Positions 1 through 5,102 of a stretch of DNA of 5,653 nucleotides are shown here, one piece after another. Within the stretch, counting starts at the first letter, position 1. Each line of letters starts with the position of its first letter. A model generated the notes under the pieces. The model did no database searches. It was given only the letters and a program-made list of their open reading frames with translations, and was not told where the DNA came from. The translations under genes were made by a program, and so were the position numbers. This DNA comes from an uncultured Oscillibacter sp. (GTDB lineage Bacteria; Bacillota; Clostridia; Oscillospirales; Oscillospiraceae). The stretch spans positions 1 through 5,653 of the forward strand of contig CAMMCS010000130.1 of NCBI GenBank assembly GCA_946494635.1, in the 5' to 3' direction.

Positions 1-76
1 CGATGCCGTCCACCTGCTTGCTGCCGCCGTAGCGGGACCCCAGGCCCGCCGCCATAATGACCAGTGAGATTTTCAT
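1..76 (-). CDS. Nucleotidyltransferase (NDP-sugar pyrophosphorylase type), N-terminal fragment
   Basis: Only the first 25 codons are present; the gene runs off the left edge. The peptide begins MKISLVIMAAGLGSRYGGSK and continues QVDGI. The core MAAGLGSRYGG-SKQ is the glycine-rich nucleotide-binding start of the NTP_transferase fold, in which an NTP and a sugar phosphate are joined to give an NDP-sugar. The R in GSR and the K in SKQ match the family's nucleotide- and phosphate-contacting positions. The ATG at 76-74 is preceded by AGGAGA (84-89 on the plus strand as TCTCCT) at 7-nt spacing, which supports this start. It is divergent from the metal-uptake operon. The substrate cannot be told from so short a piece, and a related cytidylyl- or guanylyltransferase is possible. 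Confidence 0.8.
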   Translation of the reverse strand, partial: MKISLVIMAAGLGSRYGGSKQVDGI

Positions 77-139
77 TCGATTCTCTCCTAATGTTTTTGA
101 AAATTTGCGTCCGACCGCGCAACCGTATTTGCTGCCTTT

Positions 140-168
140 ACCATACCCTATTTCCCGGATTTTTGCAA
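140..168 (-). promoter_or_regulatory. Predicted sigma-A promoter for the leftward nucleotidyltransferase gene
   Basis: Read on the minus strand, TTGCAA (plus-strand 163-168) is followed after 17 bp by TATGGT (plus-strand 140-145). This is a near-consensus -35/-10 pair. Initiation would fall near position 133 and give a leader of about 57 nt before the ATG at 76. It lies only 6 bp from the rightward -35 element, so the two promoters are back to back. Prediction from sequence only. Confidence 0.5.
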
Positions 169-174
169 CCGGTC

Positions 175-202
175 TTGACTTTTTTCTGTCTCCGTCTATA
201 AT
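175..202 (+). promoter_or_regulatory. Predicted sigma-A promoter of the zur-znuCB operon
   Basis: TTGACT at 175-180 and a perfect TATAAT at 197-202 are separated by 16 bp. Initiation is expected near 209, inside the palindromic operator. That leaves a leader of about 33 nt before the ATG at 242. Overlap of the -10 element with the operator fits repression by blocking RNA polymerase. Confidence 0.75.
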
Positions 203-227
203 ATGAAAACGATAATCATTTTCATAT
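201..227. promoter_or_regulatory. Fur/Zur-family operator palindrome
   Basis: The arms ATATGAAAA (201-209) and TTTTCATAT (219-227) are perfect inverted repeats. The centre also pairs as GAT-A-ATC (211-217), so only the 210/218 pair breaks symmetry. Against the classic 19-bp Fur box (GATAATGATAATCATTATC), the stretch 205-223 matches at 16 of 19 positions by my count. The site overlaps the -10 box and the expected start site, directly ahead of a Fur-family gene, which points to metal-dependent autorepression. The sequence is closer to a Fur box than to the Bacillus Zur box (TCGTAAT-N-ATTACGA), so the metal is not settled by the operator alone. Confidence 0.75.
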
Positions 228-241
228 TAAGGAGGCATACC

Positions 242-664
242 ATGCCATACAGCACCAAGCAGCATCAGGCGGTGCTCCGCTGCCTGGAGCAGCGGGGCGA
301 GAACGCCTGCACCGCCGCGGAGCTGGCGGAGGATCTGCGCCGGGCAGGCTGCCCGGTGGGCCTGGCCACCATCTACCGCCAGCTGGAAAAGCTGGAGACG
401 GCCGGCGTTGTGCACAAGGTCAGCGGCGAGGAGGGGGCCCTGTACCAGTACTGCGGCCACCAGGCCCAGGGCCACCGGGACTGCTTTCTCTTAAAGTGCG
501 AGCGGTGCGGCCGCATCCGCCATGTGGACTGCACCCAGCTCCAGGCCCTGTACGACCATCTGGAGCGGGAGCACCATTTCCGCATCAACCCCCGGGGGAC
601 CCTGCTCTCCGGGGTGTGCGACGTCTGTGCCGGAGAGGAGGGGACGCACCATGGAGACCGGTGA
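242..664 (+). CDS. zur: Fur-family metal-responsive repressor, Zur-like
   Basis: The 140-aa product has the usual Fur-family length. An N-terminal winged helix (about residues 1-65) contains the recognition-helix segment GLATIYRQLEKLETAGVVHKV. A C-terminal dimerisation/metal domain follows. Structural-zinc cysteine pairs are visible as CERC (Cys86, Cys89) and CDVC (Cys126, Cys129). Candidate sensory ligands are His78, His94, Cys97 and His111/112; the HVDC segment recalls Cys-containing Zur sensor sites more than Fur. The ATG at 242 has AAGGAGG 6 nt upstream. An in-frame ATG at 203 lies inside the operator, upstream of the expected transcription start, and is rejected. The gene overlaps the next one by 14 nt. 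Cotranscription with a ZnuCB-type importer supports zinc sensing, but an iron or manganese regulator cannot be excluded. Confidence 0.85.
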   Translation: MPYSTKQHQAVLRCLEQRGENACTAAELAEDLRRAGCPVGLATIYRQLEKLETAGVVHKVSGEEGALYQYCGHQAQGHRDCFLLKCERCGRIRHVDCTQLQALYDHLEREHHFRINPRGTLLSGVCDVCAGEEGTHHGDR

Positions 665-1364
665 GCTGATCGCCTGCCGGGACGTGTCCCTGGGCTATGA
701 GGGGCAGAGCGTCCTGACCCACCTGGACCTCACCATCCGGGCGGGGGACTACCTGTGCATCGTGGGGGACAATGGCTCCGGCAAGTCCACCCTGCTGCGG
801 GGCCTGCTGGGGCTGCTGACGCCCCAGAACGGGGAGATCCTCCGGGCGCCGGAGCTGCGGCGGGGCGCCATCGGATATCTGCCCCAGCAGACCCGGGCCC
901 AGCGGGACTTCCCCGCCACGGTGTACGAGGTGGTCCTCTCCGGCTGTCTGAACCAGAAGGGGCTGCGGTTCTTCTACACCGCCGCCCAAAAGTCCGCGGC
1001 ATTGATGAATATGGGCAAGCTGGGGGTTCTGGAGCTGAAGGATCAGAGCTACCGGGATCTCTCCGGCGGGCAGCAGCAGCGGGTGCTGCTGGCCCGGGCC
1101 CTGTGCGCCGCCAAAAGCCTGCTGATCCTGGACGAGCCTATCACCGGCCTGGATCCCGCCGCCGCCCAGGACCTGTACAAGACCCTCTCCTATTTGAACC
1201 GGAAGGAGGGCATGGCGGTGGTGATGGTGACCCACGATCTGAAGGCTGCCCTGCGCAGCGCCCGGACGGTGCTGCACATCGGCCGCAGCAGCTTCTTCCT
1301 GGGCACTGTAAGCGACTATCTCTCCTCCCCCCAGGGGCGGAGGTTCCGGGAGGTGGAGGAATGA
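651..1364 (+). CDS. znuC: Metal ABC transporter ATP-binding protein, ZnuC-like
   Basis: This 237-aa cytoplasmic ATPase would power metal import through the permease encoded next. All ABC elements are present in order: Walker A GDNGSGKST (39-47), Q-loop at YLPQQ (76-80), signature LSGGQ (137-141), Walker B LLILDEP (157-163), D-loop GLD (166-168) and switch histidine in VTHD (His195). GYLPQQ followed by FPATVYEVV is typical of the zinc/manganese ABC ATPase group. The ATG at 651 is preceded by AGGAGG (636-641) at 9 nt and overlaps the repressor's end by 14 nt, suggesting translational coupling. A longer reading back to 522 would lie inside the repressor gene and carries no recognisable domain. 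Zinc is inferred from the neighbouring Zur-like regulator; manganese or iron remain possible. Confidence 0.9.
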   Translation: METGELIACRDVSLGYEGQSVLTHLDLTIRAGDYLCIVGDNGSGKSTLLRGLLGLLTPQNGEILRAPELRRGAIGYLPQQTRAQRDFPATVYEVVLSGCLNQKGLRFFYTAAQKSAALMNMGKLGVLELKDQSYRDLSGGQQQRVLLARALCAAKSLLILDEPITGLDPAAAQDLYKTLSYLNRKEGMAVVMVTHDLKAALRSARTVLHIGRSSFFLGTVSDYLSSPQGRRFREVEE

Positions 1365-2173
1365 GCCTTTCTCTGATGCTGACCTATCCCTTCATGCAGC
1401 GGGCCCTGATCGCCGGGACCCTGGTGAGCCTGTGCGCCGCGCTGCTGGGCGTATCCCTGGTGCTCAAACGGTACTCCATGATCGGGGACGGCCTGAGCCA
1501 CGTCTCCTTCGGGGCCCTGGCCATCGCCGTGGCCCTGGGGGTCACGCCGCTGTATTTCTCCATTCCCGTGGTGATCCTGGCGGCGTTCTTCCTGCTGCGG
1601 CTGGCCGCCAATCCCCGGTGGAACAGCGACGCGGCCATCGCCGTCATGAGCGCCTCGGCCCTGGCCATCGGCATCATTGTCATCTCCAGGACCACCGGCA
1701 TGACCACGGACGTGGACAACTATATGTTCGGCAGCGTGCTGGCCATGACCTGGGGGGACGTGGCGCTGTCCGCGGTGCTGTCCGCCGCGGTGCTGGTACT
1801 GTTCGTGCTGTTTTACCACAAGCTCTTCGCCGTGACCTTTGACGAGAGCTTCTCCCGGGCCACAGGGCTGCGGGTGGACCGGTACAACACCCTGCTGGCC
1901 ATTCTCACCGCCCTGACCATCGTGCTGGGGATGCGGATGATGGGCGCCATGCTGATCTCCTCCCTGGTGATCTTCCCGGCGCTGACGGCCATGCGGCTGT
2001 TCAGGAGCTTCCGGGGCGTGGTGGTCTGCGCCGGCGTCACGTCGGTGTGCTGCTTCTGCGCGGGCCTCATGGCCTCCTGGACGCTGTCCACGCCGGTGGG
2101 GGCCTCGGTTGTAGTGGGCAATCTGGCGTTGTTTCTGCTCTCCTGCGGGGTCAGCTGGCTGCGCGGGCGCTGA
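1361..2173 (+). CDS. znuB: Metal ABC transporter permease, ABC-3 family, ZnuB-like
   Basis: The 270-aa integral membrane protein is strongly hydrophobic, with roughly seven to nine candidate membrane segments (for example about 14-35, 49-80, 90-109, 131-152, 177-206, 219-239 and 246-266). Family hallmarks include the early GDGLSHVSFGALA segment (42-54), VTFDESFSRATGL (158-170), which resembles the cytoplasmic loop facing the ATPase, and MMGAMLISSLVIFPALTAM (193-211), matching the conserved late ABC-3 helix. The start ATG overlaps the ATPase stop as ATGA (1361-1364), and GGGAGG (1348-1353) sits 7 nt upstream. It would form a homodimeric channel for a divalent metal, most likely zinc. The operon ends here without a substrate-binding protein, so the periplasmic-type lipoprotein partner must come from elsewhere in the genome. 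Confidence 0.9.
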   Translation: MSLSLMLTYPFMQRALIAGTLVSLCAALLGVSLVLKRYSMIGDGLSHVSFGALAIAVALGVTPLYFSIPVVILAAFFLLRLAANPRWNSDAAIAVMSASALAIGIIVISRTTGMTTDVDNYMFGSVLAMTWGDVALSAVLSAAVLVLFVLFYHKLFAVTFDESFSRATGLRVDRYNTLLAILTALTIVLGMRMMGAMLISSLVIFPALTAMRLFRSFRGVVVCAGVTSVCCFCAGLMASWTLSTPVGASVVVGNLALFLLSCGVSWLRGR

Positions 2174-2176
2174 GTG

Positions 2177-2221
2177 TCCGCGGGAAGCCGGGGGAGTCCC
2201 CCGGCTTCCCGCGGATTTTTT
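2177..2221 (+). terminator. Strong intrinsic terminator after the metal-uptake operon
   Basis: A perfect 18-bp stem pairs 2177-2194 with 2198-2215 around a 3-nt AGT loop, followed directly by six T residues (2216-2221). It starts 4 nt after the permease stop codon. No T-run flanks the stem on the opposite side, so it should work only for rightward transcripts. It cleanly separates the accessory uptake operon from the conserved rimP operon. Confidence 0.95.
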
Positions 2222-2255
2222 GTTCCAAATCCGGGAAGAATCTGTCAGAAAGGGC

Positions 2256-2284
2256 TTGCGCTTTCCCAGCATCTGTGCTATGAT
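2256..2284 (+). promoter_or_regulatory. Predicted promoter of the rimP-nusA-infB operon
   Basis: TTGCGC (2256-2261) is followed after 17 bp by TATGAT (2279-2284). A TG dinucleotide at 2276-2277 gives an extended -10 element. Initiation near 2291 would produce a leader of about 105 nt ahead of rimP. Placement just after the strong terminator supports an independent promoter. Confidence 0.7.
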
Positions 2285-2311
2285 GCGTATGTTAGAAGAG
2301 TAAGGTATGTG

Positions 2312-2340
2312 GAGTGGGCTGCGGGTCCGCTCTTTTTCTT
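2312..2340 (+). promoter_or_regulatory. Terminator-like attenuator hairpin in the rimP leader
   Basis: GAGTGGGC (2312-2319) pairs with GTCCGCTC (2325-2332) over 8 bp, including two G-U wobbles, around a 5-nt loop. A TTTTTCTT tract (2333-2340) follows. It lies between the predicted promoter and rimP, so complete termination would silence essential genes; a conditional, attenuator-like role is therefore likely. From memory, the equivalent ylxS(rimP)-nusA leader of Bacillus subtilis is autoregulated by NusA-dependent termination at a weak terminator. The wobble pairs and broken U-tract here fit that pattern. The function in this organism is inferred. Confidence 0.6.
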
Positions 2341-2384
2341 GGCCTTTTTCGGTCAGGCAAATTTTCTGGAACTTGTCAAAAGAA

Positions 2385-2396
2385 GGGAGTCCTCCC
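2385..2396 (+). promoter_or_regulatory. Possible hairpin masking the rimP Shine-Dalgarno sequence
   Basis: The rimP ribosome binding site AAGGGAG (2383-2389) contains GGGA, which can pair with TCCC (2393-2396) immediately before the ATG, leaving a GTCC tetraloop. The stem is only 4 bp, so it may be a weak structure or chance complementarity. If formed, it would lower rimP initiation. Confidence 0.3.
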
Positions 2397-2858
2397 ATGA
2401 AAAAGATCACGGAACTGACTGCGGAACTGGCGGCCCCCGCCATTGCGGAGCAGGGCTGCACCCTCTGGGACGTGGAATACGTCAAGGAGGCGGGCACCTG
2501 GTATCTGCGCATCCTGCTGGACAAGGAGGGCGGCGTGGACATCCTGGACTGTGAGGAGATCTCCCGGAAGGTCAGCGACCTGCTGGACGAGGCGGATCCC
2601 ATCGAGGGCAGCTACACACTGGAGGTGGGCTCCGCCGGCGCCGAGCGGGTGCTGAAGCGCCCCTCTGATTTTCAGCGGTTTCTGGGCAGTCCCGTGCTGG
2701 TGAAGCTGTATCGGGCCCGGGACGGCCGGAAGGAATTCGCCGGCTATCTGAAGGGCTATGACGAGGCCACCGGCGATGTCACCGTTACCGTCGGCAGTCA
2801 GGAGCTGTCCTTCCCCAAGAAGGAAACCGCCCTGGTCCGCCTGCGTGTGGAATTTTAG
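2397..2858 (+). CDS. rimP: Ribosome maturation factor RimP
   Basis: RimP binds the free 30S subunit and helps late 16S rRNA and 30S assembly. The 153-aa product has the usual family length and two-domain plan. The N-terminal alpha/beta domain (about 1-82) contains LWDVEYVKEAGTWYLRILLD (23-42) and the DCEEISRKVSDLLDE helix (51-65). The SH3-like C-terminal domain (about 88-153) begins near LKRPSDFQRFLG (86-97). The conserved hinge motif usually written EVSSPG reads EVGSAG here (76-81). The ATG at 2397 has AAGGGAG 7 nt upstream and starts where homologues start. An in-frame ATG at 2307 would add 30 atypical residues read through the leader hairpin and is not preferred. First gene of the operon, 53 nt before nusA. 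Confidence 0.93.
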   Translation: MKKITELTAELAAPAIAEQGCTLWDVEYVKEAGTWYLRILLDKEGGVDILDCEEISRKVSDLLDEADPIEGSYTLEVGSAGAERVLKRPSDFQRFLGSPVLVKLYRARDGRKEFAGYLKGYDEATGDVTVTVGSQELSFPKKETALVRLRVEF

Positions 2859-2911
2859 CCAATTATCGTCCCTGTGAGACGTATTTTATAACAACAAGGA
2901 GAATCAGTCAG

Positions 2912-4075
2912 ATGAAAGGCAAGAAGCAGAAGGAGCCCGTAGGCTTCAATCCCGCGGAGATCTTCGCGGCACTGGATCTGCTGGAGAAGGAGCGGGGCAT
3001 CCCCAAGTCCTTTATGATGGAGAAGATCGTCCAGGCCCTCACCACCGCCTACAAGCGGGATCACGCGGATGTGGAGAACGTGATCGTGGATGTGGACGAA
3101 GAGCACCACGACCTGAAAATGTTCGTTCAGAAGAACGTGGTGGAGGAAGAGGACTATGTGGACCCCGCCAACGAGATGCCGGTGGAGGAGGCCAAGAAAC
3201 TCTCCGCCAAGTATGAGGCGGGCGACATCGTGAACCTCCCTGTGGACACAGTGGAGTTCGGCCGCATCGCCGCCGGCAACGGCAAGCAGGTCATCATCCA
3301 GGGCCTGCGGGAAGCCGAGCGGGGCCAGGTATACGACGAGTTCAACTCCAAGCAGCATGAGATCCTCACCGGCGTGGTGAGCCGCATCGACCCCCGCACC
3401 GGCAACGCGTCCCTGCGGATCGGCACCGGCTCCGATTCCACAGAGGCCCTGCTTCTCTCCGGCGAGCAGGTCCCGGGTGAGGAGCTCGTTGAGGGCATGC
3501 ATATAAAGGTTTATGTGGTGGAGGTCCGCCGGTCCACCCGGGGGCCCCAGGTGCTGATCTCCCGGACCCATCCGGGCCTGGTGAAGCGCCTGTTCGAGCT
3601 GGAGGTCCCGGAGATCTATGACGGCACCGTGGTTGTGAAGTCCATCGCCCGGGAGGCCGGCAGCCGCACCAAAATGGCCGTCTGGTCCAATGATGAGAAT
3701 GTGGATCCCATCGGCGCCTGCGTCGGCCCCAAGGGCCAGCGGGTCGGCAGCATTGTGGAAGAGCTGCGGGGCGAGAAGATCGACATTGTCAAGTGGAGCG
3801 AGGATCCCGCGCAGTTCATCGCCGCCGCCCTGGCCCCCGCCGACGTCCTGGATGTGTGGATGGCGGACGAGGGCAAGGCCTGCCGCTGCATCGTGCCGGA
3901 CGACCAGCTGTCCCTGGCCATCGGCAAGGAGGGCCAGAACGCCCGCCTGGCAGCCCGGCTCACCGGGTACAAAATCGACATCAAGCCCGAGAGCTATCAT
4001 GAGGAGGAGGCCGAGACGCCCCCTGCGGAGGATGCAGAACCCGTGCAGGAGGCTCCCGCCGGCGAAGAAGCTTAA
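2912..4075 (+). CDS. nusA: Transcription termination/antitermination factor NusA
   Basis: NusA binds RNA polymerase and nascent RNA, promotes pausing and intrinsic termination, and acts in antitermination. The 387-aa product has the standard Firmicutes architecture: an RNA-polymerase-binding N-terminal domain (about 12-135), an S1 domain (about 150-215, from LTGVVSRIDPRTG to GPQVLISRTHPGLV), KH1 with GPKG (272-275) and KH2 with IGKEGQNARLAARLTGYKID (337-356). It ends in a short acidic Glu/Pro/Ala tail (362-387) and lacks the C-terminal acidic repeats of the Escherichia coli protein. The first 10 residues (MKGKKQKEPV) are a small basic extension. AAGGAGA (2896-2902) lies 9 nt before the ATG. 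NusA may control its own operon through the leader hairpin upstream of rimP. Confidence 0.97.
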   Translation: MKGKKQKEPVGFNPAEIFAALDLLEKERGIPKSFMMEKIVQALTTAYKRDHADVENVIVDVDEEHHDLKMFVQKNVVEEEDYVDPANEMPVEEAKKLSAKYEAGDIVNLPVDTVEFGRIAAGNGKQVIIQGLREAERGQVYDEFNSKQHEILTGVVSRIDPRTGNASLRIGTGSDSTEALLLSGEQVPGEELVEGMHIKVYVVEVRRSTRGPQVLISRTHPGLVKRLFELEVPEIYDGTVVVKSIAREAGSRTKMAVWSNDENVDPIGACVGPKGQRVGSIVEELRGEKIDIVKWSEDPAQFIAAALAPADVLDVWMADEGKACRCIVPDDQLSLAIGKEGQNARLAARLTGYKIDIKPESYHEEEAETPPAEDAEPVQEAPAGEEA

Positions 4076-4102
4076 GAATCTGATAGAAAGGCGGCCTGTG
4101 AA

Positions 4103-4384
4103 ATGCCGAAAATAAAGAAGATCCCCCAGCGGCAGTGCGTGGGCTGCCGGGAGATGAAGGATAAAAAGTCCCTGCTGCGGGTGGTCAAGGCCCCGGACGG
4201 CACCGTGTCTCTGGACTTCGGCGGCAAAAAGCCCGGCCGGGGCGCCTATGTGTGCCACGATGTGGCCTGCCTGCAGAAGGCCCGCAAGACCCGGGCCCTG
4301 GAGCGGGCCTTTGAGACAGCCATCCCGGCGGAGGTCTACGACGCCATGGAGGCAGAACTGCGAGGTGCGGATGGATCGACATAA
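4103..4384 (+). CDS. rnpM: RnpM (YlxR family), RNase P modulator
   Basis: The 93-aa basic protein matches the YlxR/DUF448 family, in which B. subtilis RnpM binds the RNase P RNA and reduces its activity in vitro. Family marks are QRQCVGCREMKDKKSLLRVV (9-28), with the CVGC pair (Cys12, Cys15), and KKPGRGAYVCHDVACLQKA (42-60), with GRGAY and the second cysteine pair (Cys51, Cys56). Four cysteines placed this way suggest metal binding, although not all family members keep them. The gene lies 27 nt after nusA with an AAAGGCGG-type ribosome binding site (4087-4094). It overlaps the next gene by 14 nt, consistent with translational coupling. The order nusA-ylxR-ylxQ-infB is the usual one in Firmicutes. 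Confidence 0.93.
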   Translation: MPKIKKIPQRQCVGCREMKDKKSLLRVVKAPDGTVSLDFGGKKPGRGAYVCHDVACLQKARKTRALERAFETAIPAEVYDAMEAELRGADGST

Positions 4385-5015
4385 TATCCTGTCCCTGCTG
4401 GGGCTCAGCCTCCGGGGCGGCCGCCTGGCCGTGGGGGAGGAACCCGTGGAGGCTGTGGCCCGGGCCAGGGATGCCCGGGTGCTGCTGCTGGCCTCCGACG
4501 CGGCAGAGGGCACCCGCCGCCGGTGCGAGCACTTCGCCCAGGCCGGCGACTGCCTGTGGCTCCGGATCCCCTTTTCCAAGGAGGAGCTGGGCCGGGCCCT
4601 GGGCCGGACCGCCGTGGCCATCACGGCGGTGACGGATGTGGGCCTGGCCGACGCGCTGCTCCGCCGCCTGGCGGAGCTGGACCCGGAGCAGTACCAAGAT
4701 GCGTCGGAACGGATGGCCCTGAAGGCCCGCCGGGCCGCGGAGCGCCGGGAGGAACAGGCCGCCCACGAGAAGAACCTCCGCCGGGGCAAGCGGCGCCCGA
4801 AAGCTCCGCCAGCGGCAAAAGCCGGGCCGCCGGCGGAGCGATCCAAGCCGCCGGAGCGCGCGCCGAAGGGGAACCGTCCCCGGGGCGCAAGGCCGGACCG
4901 GCCCCGCCCCTCCAGGGCAAACCGCCCCAAGCCGAAGGCAAAGGCAGATCCGTATGCGCACAGCCGCCCTGTAAAAAAGGGCAAGGGCTCCTTCCGCAAG
5001 AAGGACACGCGCTGA
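4371..5015 (+). CDS. ylxQ: YlxQ, L7Ae-family RNA-binding protein with long basic tail
   Basis: The first roughly 105 residues form an L7Ae/L30e-type domain, a fold that binds kink-turn RNA: NILSLLGLSLRGGRLAVGEE (5-24), the strand VLLLASDAAEGTRRR (37-51) and the end AVAITAVTDVGLADALL (81-97). The usual YlxQ protein ends near residue 100-105. This one continues to 214 aa with a helical, charged stretch (about 107-142) and then a Lys/Arg/Pro/Ala-rich, probably disordered region (about 143-214) ending in KGKGSFRKKDTR. The tail has no domain I recognise; RNA or ribosome binding is an inference from its charge. The ATG at 4371 has GAGGTG (4362-4367) just upstream and overlaps the rnpM end by 14 nt. 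An in-frame upstream start at 4248 lies within rnpM and is rejected. Confidence 0.88.
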   Translation: MDRHNILSLLGLSLRGGRLAVGEEPVEAVARARDARVLLLASDAAEGTRRRCEHFAQAGDCLWLRIPFSKEELGRALGRTAVAITAVTDVGLADALLRRLAELDPEQYQDASERMALKARRAAERREEQAAHEKNLRRGKRRPKAPPAAKAGPPAERSKPPERAPKGNRPRGARPDRPRPSRANRPKPKAKADPYAHSRPVKKGKGSFRKKDTR

Positions 5016-5026
5016 CGGGCTGCGGC

Positions 5027-5047
5027 GCTGCGGCATTGGGCCGCGGC
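5027..5047 (+). other. GC-rich hairpin between ylxQ and infB
   Basis: GCTGCGGC (5027-5034) pairs with GCCGCGGC (5040-5047) over 8 bp with one G-U wobble, around a 5-nt ATTGG loop. It begins 12 nt after the ylxQ stop. No T-run follows (an A-run at 5057-5063 does instead), so it is not an intrinsic terminator. It could affect mRNA processing or stability; the role is unknown. Confidence 0.45.
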
Positions 5048-5066
5048 GGATGCTTGAAAAAAATCC

Positions 5067-5082
5067 CCAGCCTCCGGGTTGG
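5067..5082 (+). other. Small UNCG-type hairpin before the infB ribosome binding site
   Basis: CCAGCC (5067-5072) pairs with GGTTGG (5077-5082), including one G-U wobble, around a TCCG loop. In RNA this is a C(UCCG)G tetraloop, a member of the very stable UNCG class. It ends 8 nt before the GAGGTG ribosome binding site at 5091-5096. It may affect infB translation or may simply be a stable spacer. Confidence 0.4.
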
Positions 5083-5102
5083 AGCTAAACGAGGTGTTTT
5101 GA

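Noticed and set aside
203..241. Upstream in-frame ATG extending the repressor by 13 residues
   Set aside because: It lies inside the operator and ahead of the expected transcription start, while the ATG at 242 has a strong AAGGAGG at correct spacing.
2283..2303. Six-codon upstream frame (MRMLEE) near the rimP promoter
   Set aside because: Its start codon overlaps the -10 element and lies before the expected transcription start, so it should not be translated.
2307..2396. In-frame extension of RimP by 30 residues, or a leader peptide
   Set aside because: It would be read through the attenuator hairpin, has only a weak ribosome binding site, and its residues do not resemble RimP. The ATG at 2397 matches the family start.
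1316..2602. A 428-codon open frame on the minus strand across znuB, the terminator and the rimP start
   Set aside because: The product is His/Gln/Gly-rich shadow sequence, crosses a strong terminator and the rimP promoter, and opposes genes with clear homology.
5027..5064. Possible intrinsic terminator after ylxQ
   Set aside because: The hairpin is followed by purines and an A-run rather than a T-run, and infB continues the conserved operon.
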